DNA of 64,000 bases from CAWDPQ01 sp049642465 (lineage in GTDB: Bacteria; Acidobacteriota; Vicinamibacteria; Vicinamibacterales; 2-12-FULL-66-21). The position numbers and the translations under genes were made by a program. Location of the stretch: assembly GCA_049642465.1 (NCBI GenBank), contig JBAROV010000258.1, positions 1 to 64,000 of the forward strand, in the 5' to 3' direction. Under the pieces are notes generated by a model. It had not been told where the DNA came from and made no database searches. It worked only from the letters and a program-made list of their open reading frames with translations. Within the stretch, counting starts at the first letter, position 1, and every line of letters starts with the position of its first letter. Below, piece by piece: positions 41,274 through 50,514 of the stretch.

Positions 41274-43688
41274 TCAGCGTCCCTGCGCTCTCTGAATCCC
41301 CTGCTGCAGCGATTGAATCGTGGTCGGTGAGCCGACGAAGAGATCGTCAGGATATCGTGCGTAGCGCAGCATATCGGCGTAGATGACGTCGCTCTGATAC
41401 AGATTCAAGCCGAGCCCCGCGAGGTACTGCAGCCGCAGATTGCGGTCGCGGTTGATCGCTGCGTCACGCAGCCAGGGATCGAGATCGGGGCGGCGGCCGG
41501 CATACGTCGAAAACAAGTCGACTGCTGAAAACATCCCGATCTCGGCAAACGACTGCGCGACGGGTGCGTAGTCCGATCGCCGGAGCTTGGCTTCGACCGC
41601 ATCCACGTCGATCTTCGTGCGTTCCACTTGTCCGAGCAGCACGAGGTCGTAGCCGGCGCCGTTCTGCGTGTTCCCCCAGACGATTCCGTTGGGAAACGCT
41701 TCAAGGAAGGTCGCAATCTCACTCTTCACCGCCTCGGGATTGCTCTCGTAGAGCTGCACGAAGAGCGTCACGGCCCCACCCGGATTGAGATGCTCCTTGA
41801 CGGTCTGAAAGAACTCGCGCGAGTAGAGCATCGCCGCACCCTTCACCCAGGGGTCGAGCGGGTCGGACGTTATCGCGTCGAACTTCTGATCGGTGGTGAG
41901 CAGAAAATGCCGAGCGTCGTCGAGCACGACGTGCGTCTTGGGATTCGCGACGACGTTGAAGTTGTGCTCGGCGAAATAGGTCGAGACCACTCTGGGGACG
42001 AGGGGTTCTATTTCGGCAATCGTCAGGCGTTCGACAGCGGGATCGATCGACACCGCACCGGCAGTGACACCAGCGCCGCAACCGATCACGAGCACCGATT
42101 TCGGGTTCGCCGGAATCAGCGTCGTCAAGTGGCCGAGCATCCGCTGAAGCCGCATGTCCTGCGGTTCGCTGGACGCTTGTACTTTGCCGGCGTTGTGGTA
42201 GTTGAGCACACCGTTCGAGAGCCGTGAGACGGCGACGGACGCGTTCCACCCCTCTCCCTTGTAGATGATGTCAGCCTGGCCGACCCGGCTCGCGGCGTAG
42301 CGACCGTACGCGATGAGAATGCCGGGCACTTCCTTCACGTTTCGGGCGAGCCACGCTGCCACCATCGCCGCAGCGACAATCAGCACCGTGCCGCCGAGCC
42401 GTACGCGGGCCCTGCCTTCGGGCGCTTCGCTTGCCGCGGAGTCGAGGGCGAGAAGAGCCGCCATCACGCAGAGCACGATCAAGAGCTGCTGCGCGTGTTG
42501 GCTGCCGATCCAGATCACCAGCAGGAGACTCGCGCCGAGCGATCCCACGATCGCGCCCACGGTATTTGCGGCATACACGGACCCCACGAGTCGCGCCGGA
42601 TCCTGGCGTCCAGCGGCAACCGACGCGAGTGCGAGCGGAAAGCTGGCTCCCCAGAGAATCGCCCCCGGCAACATGGCCCAGAGCGAGCGCACCAGGTCGA
42701 GTTGAAACGTGTACCAGGGACTCTTCGACATCGACGGATCGATTGGCCAGTACGGTAGCGACTCGGTGAGCATGTACGACGCCCACGCAATTGCTCCCGC
42801 AAGCAGCATCTGACACCAGGCGAGCGCCACGCGCGGTCGAGCCAGCGAACGCGCGAGCGCTGAGCCGACACTGCTGCCGATTCCGAGGCCAAGGAGAAAG
42901 ACGGCAAGAATCAACGCGAAGGTATAAACGGTGCCGCCATAGAGCAGTGAAAGGATCCGCGTCCAGATCACTTCGGCGGCCAGCGCAGTCGCGCCAGAGA
43001 TTGCTATCGCCAGATAGATCGCCCACGCCCCTTTGGCGCGAACAGGCGCAGCCCCCGAAACGACGGCTGGCTGATACGGCGCGCTTCTCGAGATGACCAG
43101 CGCCATTACGGCAACCGCGACGTTGATGACCACGGCAGCCAATGTGGCCACCATCGTGTCGTGGACGCGCAACAGATAGAAGCCCGCGAGCAGGCTGCCG
43201 AGCACGGCTCCGGCGATGTTGCCGCCGTAGAAGAATCCAAGCCAGGAAACGCCCTCAGGTGTGGTCTCGACCCAGCGAGCAATCGCGGGCAGCGTCGCCC
43301 CCATCAGGAGAGTGGGCGGCAGGAGGCAAATCGCCGCGGCCACCGCCCGTACGAAAATACCGGCGAGACCAGACGGGGCCCAGGCGATGTACGCACCGCC
43401 GATGAGCGGCATCAACAGGAGAACGAGCACCCCAATCGCGCCGATTCCCAGCTCGAGGTACGCATAGACCCGCAGCGGATGGTGCCCCGCCGGAATACGC
43501 CGCGGCAGCAGCAGACTGCCGAGACACATGCCGCCCATGAACGTCCCAAGCAGCACACCGAGAGATACCGCCGACGACCCGATGACCAATTGAAGCAGCT
43601 GGAACCAGACGATCTCATAAATCAGCGCCGCGCAACCGCTGCCCACAAACAGCAGCAGCAGCGCGGGCAGGTAGCGACGCGCGGTCAT
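41274..43688 (-). CDS. Fused membrane protein with spermidine-synthase-like domain
   Basis: The product is 804 residues. About 12-14 membrane helices (1-470) begin LLLFVGSGCAALIYEIVWFQ, the usual start of this family. The C-terminal part has a Rossmann methyltransferase-like fold of the spermidine synthase type: VLVIGCGAGVTAGAVSIDPA, LTIAEIEPLVPRVVSTYF, VVLDDARHFLLTTDQKFDAI and SDPLDPWVKGAAMLYSREFF. The GCGAG loop and DDAR would bind the nucleoside part of a decarboxylated SAM-like substrate. Whether it makes a polyamine is not known. Stop is 3 bp from the convergent ATPase stop. Confidence 0.9.
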   Translation of the reverse strand: MTARRYLPALLLLFVGSGCAALIYEIVWFQLLQLVIGSSAVSLGVLLGTFMGGMCLGSLLLPRRIPAGHHPLRVYAYLELGIGAIGVLVLLLMPLIGGAYIAWAPSGLAGIFVRAVAAAICLLPPTLLMGATLPAIARWVETTPEGVSWLGFFYGGNIAGAVLGSLLAGFYLLRVHDTMVATLAAVVINVAVAVMALVISRSAPYQPAVVSGAAPVRAKGAWAIYLAIAISGATALAAEVIWTRILSLLYGGTVYTFALILAVFLLGLGIGSSVGSALARSLARPRVALAWCQMLLAGAIAWASYMLTESLPYWPIDPSMSKSPWYTFQLDLVRSLWAMLPGAILWGASFPLALASVAAGRQDPARLVGSVYAANTVGAIVGSLGASLLLVIWIGSQHAQQLLIVLCVMAALLALDSAASEAPEGRARVRLGGTVLIVAAAMVAAWLARNVKEVPGILIAYGRYAASRVGQADIIYKGEGWNASVAVSRLSNGVLNYHNAGKVQASSEPQDMRLQRMLGHLTTLIPANPKSVLVIGCGAGVTAGAVSIDPAVERLTIAEIEPLVPRVVSTYFAEHNFNVVANPKTHVVLDDARHFLLTTDQKFDAITSDPLDPWVKGAAMLYSREFFQTVKEHLNPGGAVTLFVQLYESNPEAVKSEIATFLEAFPNGIVWGNTQNGAGYDLVLLGQVERTKIDVDAVEAKLRRSDYAPVAQSFAEIGMFSAVDLFSTYAGRRPDLDPWLRDAAINRDRNLRLQYLAGLGLNLYQSDVIYADMLRYARYPDDLFVGSPTTIQSLQQGIQRAQGR

Positions 43689-43785
43689 GCACGCACCTTT
43701 CTGGAATCAGTCGAAACGGCGAGGGAACGGGGATGCTAACACGGGTCAACCCGCTACTACGACGCTGGCGAACGCTCCGTTACGT

Positions 43786-43791
43786 TATCAT
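43786..43791 (+). promoter_or_regulatory. -10 box TATCAT, near-leaderless start
   Basis: TATCAT predicts +1 at 43798, three bases before the ATG at 43801. No Shine-Dalgarno is seen. Confidence 0.35.
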
Positions 43792-43800
43792 CACTGCTCC

Positions 43801-44976
43801 ATGTCTCATCGATTCCTCATCGTGTGGATGGTCGTTTCGCTGCTCTGTGGCGTGCTTCTTCCCGTGGCGCCGGACATTCATGCACAGTCCGGGCCGCAAC
43901 GCGTCGTCGCGATAGGCGACATCCATGGTGCGGAAGAAAACCTCGTCGCGCTCCTTCAGACCGCGGGACTCATCGACCAGCAACGGAAGTGGACCGGCGG
44001 ACGGGCGCGCCTGGTTCAGACTGGCGACTTCACCGACCGCGGTGCGCCGGTGCGACACGTCATGGATCTGCTGATGCGTCTGGAGGATGAGGCCCGACGC
44101 GCGGGTGGACGCGTGGAGGTGTTGCTCGGCAACCACGAAGGCATGAACATCCTGCGCGACCTGCGCGACGTGTCGCCCGACGCGTTCGGCTCGTTCACGA
44201 ACGCAGACTCAGAAGCGCGCCGCAACAAGGCCTTCATGGCGCACGCCACGATCGCGCGGCGATTCGGGGAGGAATTGAACAGGAACGAGTGGCTTCGCAC
44301 GCATCCGGCAGGATACGTCGAGTACATCGAGGCGCTCGGTCCCAGCGGACGGTATGGCCGTTGGCTTCGATCGCGCAAGGTCGTCACCAAGGTGGACGAT
44401 TCGCTCTTCATGCACGCCGGCCTCTCACCGCAGTCCAATGCGACGGTGGACGACGTCAACCGGATGGTGGAACGGGAAATACGGACGTACGATGAGGCGG
44501 TTTCGACGCTGCAACAGGCAGGCTTGATCGCACCTTCCTTTACCCTGCAGGAGATCGTCGCCGCGCTTTCTTCGGAGCTGAACCGCATCGCGGCGATGCT
44601 CAAAGAGAAGAAGGAGCTTTCGCCGGAGATCACGCAGGAGTATGTCGGGCGGCTGCAGCGCGTCATCACCATCGACAAATGGGGAATGCTTGCCGCCGAT
44701 GGCCCGCTCTGGTTTCGTGGCTACGCCACGCTTGGCGAGGACGCGCTACCTCAAATCGAGGCGCTCTTGAAACGGCTCGGAGCGGCGCGGTTCATCGTCG
44801 GTCACACACCGCAGATCCCGGGCAGCATCAGTGCCAGGTTCGGCAACCGCATCTTCCTCATCGATACGGGAATGCTCACGAGCCACTTCAAAGGCGGACG
44901 GCCGTCCGCGCTCGAGATCGCAGGCGGCAAGATCACGGCGATCTACCCCGACCAACGAATCCCGTTGGCCGACTGA
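43801..44976 (+). CDS. Exported metallophosphoesterase, PPP-like
   Basis: The product is 391 residues from ATG 43801, giving a signal peptide that ends DIHAQS; 38 in-frame codons upstream are not needed. The two-metal phosphatase motifs are all present: GDIHG (39-43), GDFTDRG (75-81), GNHE (110-113), the histidine of SLFMHAGLSP and VGHTPQIPG. It resembles the Shewanella-type exported protein phosphatases of the PPP group. Substrates could be phosphoproteins or small phosphoesters in the periplasm. The final 231 bases overlap, on the other strand, the extended nuclease frame at 44746-45528. Confidence 0.9.
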   Translation: MSHRFLIVWMVVSLLCGVLLPVAPDIHAQSGPQRVVAIGDIHGAEENLVALLQTAGLIDQQRKWTGGRARLVQTGDFTDRGAPVRHVMDLLMRLEDEARRAGGRVEVLLGNHEGMNILRDLRDVSPDAFGSFTNADSEARRNKAFMAHATIARRFGEELNRNEWLRTHPAGYVEYIEALGPSGRYGRWLRSRKVVTKVDDSLFMHAGLSPQSNATVDDVNRMVEREIRTYDEAVSTLQQAGLIAPSFTLQEIVAALSSELNRIAAMLKEKKELSPEITQEYVGRLQRVITIDKWGMLAADGPLWFRGYATLGEDALPQIEALLKRLGAARFIVGHTPQIPGSISARFGNRIFLIDTGMLTSHFKGGRPSALEIAGGKITAIYPDQRIPLAD

Positions 44977-45528
44977 CGACTGCCAGCGTCGAGCCACAGG
45001 CGCCGGCGAACGTTGCGTCGCGGGCGTCTTCTCTTGTTGCCAACAAACGCCGACGCCTCGGTGGAGCCAGGGGGGCATGGGCTGCGGACGACTCCAGAAT
45101 CCCCGCTGCGCGCGCCGTGCATCGGCTTCCGCGGCAGCCAGGTCGTTCTCCTTGGCGAACCTCGGGCAATGCCAGGCCATGCCGTTGCGGATGAGCAGCA
45201 GGCTGACGTCCGAGCCGTCAACTTCCACGCGCGCCAGACGTTCGAGCGTGCGTTTCAGGCGGACGGTGATGGTTTTTCCCGATACCAGCGCGGCGAGAAA
45301 CGCCTTCGCCTCCGGACCACCCGACTGTGCCATCTCCGGTGCATCCACGCCGGCAATGTGAATCCTCAGCGAATCACCTGCCGCCACCGTTCGCACCACG
45401 AGCGAATCGCCGTCCTCGACCGACGTGACGTGCGCTTGCAGCACTTCTTCGGCGACAAGCGAGGGGTCCTGAAATCGGCCAGTCGGCGTGGCCTGCGCGA
45501 GCAAGCCGCTCAAGAGAAGACACAGCAT
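44746..45528 (-). CDS. Thermonuclease (SNase) domain protein with antisense-overlapping tail
   Basis: The frame gives 260 residues. A signal peptide (MLCLLLSGLLAQA) precedes the SNase domain at 31-156, with catalytic-type residues D39, D41, R55, D62 and E65 (VEDGDSLVV, RIHIAGVDAPE) and the end AQRGFWSRPQPMPPWLHR. The domain is complete there. Residues 157-260 have no similarity to the family, and 184-260 are the antisense of the conserved end of the phosphoesterase gene. The natural stop seems to have been lost, or the tail is a late acquisition. The gene follows the BNR protein gene by 9 bp. It would cut DNA or RNA outside the cytoplasm. Confidence 0.8.
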   Translation of the reverse strand: MLCLLLSGLLAQATPTGRFQDPSLVAEEVLQAHVTSVEDGDSLVVRTVAAGDSLRIHIAGVDAPEMAQSGGPEAKAFLAALVSGKTITVRLKRTLERLARVEVDGSDVSLLLIRNGMAWHCPRFAKENDLAAAEADARRAQRGFWSRPQPMPPWLHRGVGVCWQQEKTPATQRSPAPVARRWQSSVGQRDSLVGVDRRDLAACDLERGRPSAFEVAREHSRIDEEDAVAEPGTDAARDLRCVTDDEPRRSEPFQERLDLR

Positions 45529-45537
45529 GGGCGGGGC

Positions 45538-48500
45538 CTATCTTCCTCCTGCAATCTTCTCCAATTCGCCCTCGATGTCCTTCATCTCTGCGAGCAGGTC
45601 GTCCAATCGACGACGCGACTCGGCGCCAACTTTCTGATCGGCCCCGCCCTCAGCGCGTGCGATGTTGGCCAGCTGATCGATGATCATTCCCTGCTCGTAC
45701 GTGCCTGGTGCCGTGACAACCCTTGCCAGCAACCGCTGGAGTGGGTGCGAGTACTTGATGTCCGCAACTCTCTCACCGGGACCCGGAGACGGCGGAAAAG
45801 GCACGGACACCTGCTCCATCGCGCGCTGAATCCGTGCCCTTAGTTCCGTGGCTTGGGATTGAGCGTCTCGCAGTCGCAACAGAAAGTCCTGCTGCGCCAC
45901 AAGATCTGCGACGCTGATGCCATCCTCCAATACCGCTGGATCGACATTGACCTCGAATGACTTCGTCTGCGATCCAAGGCGCGCGGTGTACTTGCCGGGA
46001 GCCACGAGCGGGCCATTGTTTGACCAGCGATAGTCCCAGAGATACCGATGGTGTCCCGCTCTCGCTCCATCTCCTCCTCCCCGCGCGCGGCCTCCGCTCC
46101 CTGGCTGAACCGATCGCACGAGCCGGCCGGATGCATCGGTGATCTCCAGCGTGAGCGGCTCGCTCGAGCCGGAGGGCACTACGTAATCAATCGGCAGCGC
46201 CACTGCTGGGTATTGAGGATTGCCGCCGCGGCCGCCACCCGCCCGGCGGTAACGCACTCGCGTTGAAGGCTGCAGCAGCGTCAACGACGGACTCGCCGAC
46301 ATCTGCCGCAGCGGCGCAATGTCATCCATGATCCAGAAGGATCGTCCCATCGTCGCGATGACCAGATCTCCTCGGTGCACGCGAATGTCGGTCACCGGCG
46401 TCGCCGGCAGGTTCTGCTGCAACGATCGCCACTGCCGGCCATTATCGAATGACGCGAAGATGCCGAATTCGGTCCCGGCAAACAGCAGTCCGTCGCGTTC
46501 AGGATCTTCGCGTACCACCCTGGTGGGATGGTCGATGGGGATTCCATTCGCGCCGTCGCTCAGCCTGGCCCAGGTCGTTCCGTAGTCGTCGGTTCGATAG
46601 ATGTACGGCTTGAGGTCGTGCTCGCGGAGATACCGATAGACCGCAATATACGCCGAGCCTTTTCGTCGGGGTGACGCGTCGATGTTCTGCACGCGCCCGC
46701 CGGGCGGCAGATCTTTGGGGGTAACGTTCGACCAACTCTTGCCGTTGTCGCGTGTCACATGGACAGGGCCATCGTTGGCACCGACCCAGATGACGCCCCG
46801 TTCGAGCGGCGATTCCGCCATCGAGTAAATCGACGAGTAGACCTCCTCACCAGTCACATCGCGCGTGATTGGATTGCCCGGAACAAGCTGAAATTCCTTT
46901 TCATGCGCCGTGAGATCCGGACTGATGACCTGCCAGGTGACGCCATCATCGGTCGATCGATGGAGCACGTGTGAAGCCTGGTAGATGGTTTTTGGATCGT
47001 GCGGCGACAGCATGATGACGGTCTGCCGCGGGAAGCGGAACTTGATGTCGTCGGGATGATGACCGTAGCGGTTCTGCGGGTAAATCCATCTACCTTGCGA
47101 CTGGCCGGTTTCGACACTGAATCGTTCGACTTCCCCTTTGCACGCCCCCCAAATGATTTTGCCGTCCGGCCGCGGCCAGATGCCGCCTGTCTCACAGCCT
47201 GATGCCTGCGACCACGCCTGCGCCGGATGATCGAATCCGAAACCAACCGGCGGAACGCTCGGAACAACGACGGTGGAGTTGTCCTGCTGTGGGCCGTAGA
47301 GCAGATATGGATACTGCTCGTCGACGCTGACCATGTACAACTCCGCCGTCGGCTGATTCAGAATCGACGACCACGTGCGGCCTCCATCCGTGGTGACGTT
47401 CGCGCCGCCGTCGTTGCATTGGACGGCGTAGTTGGGATTATCGGGATTGAACCAGATGCCGTGATTGTCGCCGTGCGGCGTCGGCACCGTCGAGAACGTC
47501 CGCCCGCCGTTCGATGACTTGAACAGGGCGAGCGCATTCACCCATACCTCTTCCGCATTCTTCGGGTTGACGTCCACATAGTTGAAATAGAACGGTCGGG
47601 GACGCAGGTTCGTTGCGCTGTTGATCAATCGCCAACTTGCGCCGGAATCGTCGGATCGGTAGAGGCCGCCTTCATTACCCGGCGCTTCGATCATGGCGTA
47701 CACCGTGCGTGGCGAGCTGCGCGCGACGTCGATGTCGATCTTGCCGATCAGGCGGTTCGGCAGGCCGTTCGTGAGCTTCGTCCAGGTCTCCCCACCATCG
47801 GTGGACTTGTAGATGCCTCCCTCGGTTGCCGGGCCGCCGCTGATGATGTCCCACCCTTTCCGAAAGCCGCGATACATGCCCGCGTACAACTCGTTGGGGC
47901 TTGCATAATTGATCGCGACGACACGGCCTCCCGTCGAGTTGTTGACGAACAGCGTTTTCTTCCACGAGCGGCCGCCATCAGTTGTTTTGAAGATGCCCCG
48001 CTCGTCGTTCGGGCCGAATGGCGATCCGAGCGCGGCCAGCCATACGATCTCGGGATTTGTCGGATGAACGATCACACTGCCAATTTGCCCGGCATCCTTC
48101 AGTCCCATGAACTGCCACGTCTTCCCCGCGTCGGACGACTTGTAGACACCGCGGCCAATGATCACGTTGCTGCGGATGGCGGCGCTGCCGGTACCGACCC
48201 ACACAATCGTCGGATTGGACTCCGAGACATCAATCGAGCCGATTGAACCGGTGGTCATCTGCCCATCGCTGATGGGTATCCACTCTGCCCCGCAGTTCTC
48301 AGTCTTCCAGACGCCCCCGCCGGTGGCTCCCATGTAGTAGGTGCACGGCTGGCTGCGCACGCCAGCGATGGCCGTCACTCGGCCGCCGCGGGTAGGACCG
48401 ACGCTGCGCCAGCGGAGATCCTGATAGAGCACGTTTGCCGCTACGTCCCTGGGCGCAAGCGTCTGCCCAGATTGCGCATGTCCGGTGTTCGTGGTGAGCG

Positions 48501-48561
48501 ATGGAAGGGCGGCGGCGAGAGAAAGAACGGAAATTGCAATCCGGAAGTGTCGAACGAACAT
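45538..48561 (-). CDS. Large exported BNR/VPS10-like beta-propeller protein
   Basis: The product is 1007 residues with a signal peptide (AISVLSLAAALPSLTTNTGHAQ). Residues about 45-740 hold many BNR/sortilin-like repeats: GVYKSSDAGKTWQFMGL, GIFKTTDGGRSWKKTLF, GIYKSTDGGETWTKLTNG, HVTRDNGKSWSNVTPKDLP. The Asp-boxes S/T-x-D-x-G-x-x-W are regular. From about 760 the chain has an Ig-like piece (EPLTLEITDASGRLVRSV) and a helical C-terminus (LRDAQSQATELRARIQRAM). Proteins of this kind are often called glycosyl hydrolases, but no catalytic residues can be shown. It may bind glycans or proteins. A strong TATACT box lies just before the ATG. Confidence 0.88.
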   Translation of the reverse strand: MFVRHFRIAISVLSLAAALPSLTTNTGHAQSGQTLAPRDVAANVLYQDLRWRSVGPTRGGRVTAIAGVRSQPCTYYMGATGGGVWKTENCGAEWIPISDGQMTTGSIGSIDVSESNPTIVWVGTGSAAIRSNVIIGRGVYKSSDAGKTWQFMGLKDAGQIGSVIVHPTNPEIVWLAALGSPFGPNDERGIFKTTDGGRSWKKTLFVNNSTGGRVVAINYASPNELYAGMYRGFRKGWDIISGGPATEGGIYKSTDGGETWTKLTNGLPNRLIGKIDIDVARSSPRTVYAMIEAPGNEGGLYRSDDSGASWRLINSATNLRPRPFYFNYVDVNPKNAEEVWVNALALFKSSNGGRTFSTVPTPHGDNHGIWFNPDNPNYAVQCNDGGANVTTDGGRTWSSILNQPTAELYMVSVDEQYPYLLYGPQQDNSTVVVPSVPPVGFGFDHPAQAWSQASGCETGGIWPRPDGKIIWGACKGEVERFSVETGQSQGRWIYPQNRYGHHPDDIKFRFPRQTVIMLSPHDPKTIYQASHVLHRSTDDGVTWQVISPDLTAHEKEFQLVPGNPITRDVTGEEVYSSIYSMAESPLERGVIWVGANDGPVHVTRDNGKSWSNVTPKDLPPGGRVQNIDASPRRKGSAYIAVYRYLREHDLKPYIYRTDDYGTTWARLSDGANGIPIDHPTRVVREDPERDGLLFAGTEFGIFASFDNGRQWRSLQQNLPATPVTDIRVHRGDLVIATMGRSFWIMDDIAPLRQMSASPSLTLLQPSTRVRYRRAGGGRGGNPQYPAVALPIDYVVPSGSSEPLTLEITDASGRLVRSVQPGSGGRARGGGDGARAGHHRYLWDYRWSNNGPLVAPGKYTARLGSQTKSFEVNVDPAVLEDGISVADLVAQQDFLLRLRDAQSQATELRARIQRAMEQVSVPFPPSPGPGERVADIKYSHPLQRLLARVVTAPGTYEQGMIIDQLANIARAEGGADQKVGAESRRRLDDLLAEMKDIEGELEKIAGGR

Positions 48562-48568
48562 GTCGCCG

Positions 48569-48574
48569 AGTATA
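48569..48574 (-). promoter_or_regulatory. -10 box TATACT giving a leaderless start
   Basis: On the minus strand TATACT ends at 48569, so +1 is 48562, one base before the ATG at 48561. It separates the BNR gene from the STAS gene that ends at 48579. Confidence 0.5.
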
Positions 48575-48578
48575 GCTG

Positions 48579-48947
48579 CTACACCGCGGCCTTGAAGCTT
48601 CGGACGGCGTCCTCCTCGCTGTCAAATGCTTCGAACACGGTGAGGAGCTTGGTGATGGTCATCACGCGGTTGCTGCGCGGCGTCAGGTGCAGCAGCTTCA
48701 TGTCTCCGCCGGCGCGGCGCACGGTCAGGAACTTTGCGACCATCACGCCGACACCCGCACTGTCGATGTAGCTCACATCCTTGAGGTTCAGGACGATCTG
48801 GGTCTGCCCTCGTGCGAGTAGAACGTTGATGTGTTCCCGAAAGGTGGCGTCTCCCTCATCGAGCACGAGCCGGCCTGTCATGTCGAGGATAGCGATCCCG
48901 TCCACGACCCGTTCGACGATCCGGAGCGCCGGCCTGGTTTCACGCAT
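48579..48947 (-). CDS. STAS-domain anti-sigma-factor antagonist
   Basis: The product is 122 residues from ATG 48947. It is a single STAS domain: IAILDMTGRLVLDEGDATF, IVLNLKDVSYIDSAGVGVMV with the phosphorylatable serine S63 in DSAG, and DMKLLHLTPRSNRVMTITKL then LTVFEAFDSEEDAVRSF. Such proteins bind an anti-sigma kinase when unphosphorylated and release a sigma factor; no kinase or sigma gene is nearby. The start overlaps the end of the radical SAM gene by 8 bases (TATGCGTGA), so the two are co-translated. Confidence 0.9.
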   Translation of the reverse strand: MRETRPALRIVERVVDGIAILDMTGRLVLDEGDATFREHINVLLARGQTQIVLNLKDVSYIDSAGVGVMVAKFLTVRRAGGDMKLLHLTPRSNRVMTITKLLTVFEAFDSEEDAVRSFKAAV

Positions 48948-50457
48948 AGTGAAGCTCGAAATCGGGCAGATAATCCCGCTCCGCCTGACGCATCGCGCGG
49001 TAACGGGCAAACGCGCGGCGCTCGCTTTCGAGGCCGAACAGAGATCGAATCGAACTCCCCCGGAATGTATGCGCCAGCATCTCCGGGCCGTGGCGCAAGA
49101 CGAAGCGAGGATTGTGGGCGAGCGTCGGCCAGAAGTGCCGCAGCTTCATCCACCGCTCGGCGCGCCAGCGCAAGAACTCGATTTCGTCCGCCGTCAGGTG
49201 CTCGCTTCGCACCACGGCCGTCGTCCCATCGTATTCCTCGACACGCTCGTTCACAATCAGCTGACGCTCGATGAAATCCCGCGTCATCGGCGTACCGGGA
49301 TACGGCGTCGGATGCTGAATGTAGGGCCAATCGACGTGGTGCCGCGCAAACTCCAGGTTTGCCTCGATTGACTCCCGGGTATCGCTGGGATTGCCGACAA
49401 TCAGCCCACCCACCACGTACATACCGTGACGGTGCAGCATATCGACGGCCTGCAGCGTTGCGCTACCGGTGCGGCGTCCGTGCTCGCGCGTCGCATTCTT
49501 CGCCGACGCCTTGAGAAACTGAAGGTCCTCCTCGAGGATGTTCTCGATCCCAAGGAAGACGTATCGAAATCCGGCTTTCCGCATCGCCGCCGCAAGCGAA
49601 TCCCCCGCCGAGGCAATCGACGAGGTCATCGCCTGAACGATGTAGTCGATGTCGTTGAGGCGGGCGTCGATGATGGCCTCGCAGAGCGACTGGAAGCGTT
49701 TCACGTTCAGCGTGATGTTGTCGTCGACGATGAAAATGGCACGAGCGCCGCGACGCCGGGCGTCCACGATGTCCTCGATCACGCGTTCGAGCGTCCAGAC
49801 ATGGAAGTTGCGACCGCGCATCTCGATGATCGAGCAGAAGCTGCAGTCGTAGGTGCAGCCGCGTGAGGTTTCCACGACATCGATGGGGCGCCCGATGAAC
49901 GTGTACCCCTCGAGAACACGCGCCGAGCGATTCGGAAGTTTCACCTCCTCGCCGGCGAGAGTGCTCACCGGTCGATCCGGTGTCCGGACGAAGCCTGACG
50001 GCGATCGATAGGACAGACCACGCACATCTTCAGGCTCGACCCCAGCCTCGTAGCGGCGCACCAGCTCGCGGAAGGTGATGTCCCCTTCGCCACGGACGAT
50101 GGCGTCCACGTCCCAGGGCTGGCGCTCGTAAACCTCCGTCGCCAGGCTCGGATCGTAGCCGCCCACGACAATCCGCGCCGCGGGTCGCAGCGCGCGGACC
50201 AGGGCAGCAATCTTTCTGGCGGTATGCCGCTGGAACGTCATGACCGACAAGCCGACGATGTCTGGAGCGACGTCGCGGAGCAGCTGCTCCACCGTTTCGC
50301 GCACGCGCCGCTGGACGAGGATCAGATCGGCCACGGCAACGCGATGGTGGGCGTCGACGTTGCCCGCGAGGGAGGCGAGCGCGCCGTTGGGCATGCGCAT
50401 CGCGACCGTCGCGGTGTGCTCGAATGAATCGGGCATCGAGAGGAGGAGGATGTTCAT
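48940..50457 (-). CDS. B12-binding-type radical SAM protein
   Basis: The product is 505 residues from ATG 50457. The N-terminal domain (about 1-145) looks like a cobalamin-binding domain: LLLSMPDSFEHTATVAMRMP, DIVGLSVMTFQRHTARKIAA and IVVGGYDPSLATEVYE. It lacks the DxHxxG ligand histidine that I would expect for base-off B12. The radical SAM core has CTYDCSFC (C201, C205, C208) for the 4Fe-4S cluster. Later pieces are FIVDDNITLNVKRFQSLCEA, GFRYVFLGIENILEEDLQFL and GGLIVGNPSDTRESIEANLE. The substrate is unknown. ATG 50484 is a possible alternative start. Confidence 0.88.
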   Translation of the reverse strand: MNILLLSMPDSFEHTATVAMRMPNGALASLAGNVDAHHRVAVADLILVQRRVRETVEQLLRDVAPDIVGLSVMTFQRHTARKIAALVRALRPAARIVVGGYDPSLATEVYERQPWDVDAIVRGEGDITFRELVRRYEAGVEPEDVRGLSYRSPSGFVRTPDRPVSTLAGEEVKLPNRSARVLEGYTFIGRPIDVVETSRGCTYDCSFCSIIEMRGRNFHVWTLERVIEDIVDARRRGARAIFIVDDNITLNVKRFQSLCEAIIDARLNDIDYIVQAMTSSIASAGDSLAAAMRKAGFRYVFLGIENILEEDLQFLKASAKNATREHGRRTGSATLQAVDMLHRHGMYVVGGLIVGNPSDTRESIEANLEFARHHVDWPYIQHPTPYPGTPMTRDFIERQLIVNERVEEYDGTTAVVRSEHLTADEIEFLRWRAERWMKLRHFWPTLAHNPRFVLRHGPEMLAHTFRGSSIRSLFGLESERRAFARYRAMRQAERDYLPDFELHYA

Positions 50458-50487
50458 AACGAGCCCCCGAGGACCAGCCATCATTTC

Positions 50488-50514
50488 TCAGTGCTCGCGG
50501 GGCCCCACCCCCGC
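50488..50514. repeat. 27-bp direct repeat, left copy, at the lipoprotein gene stop
   Basis: This begins TCAGTGCTCGCGGGGCCC and is identical over 27 bases to 51145-51171, in the same orientation. It includes the stop codon of the gene at 50488-51141 and codes its last residues (GVGPREH). Confidence 0.85.
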
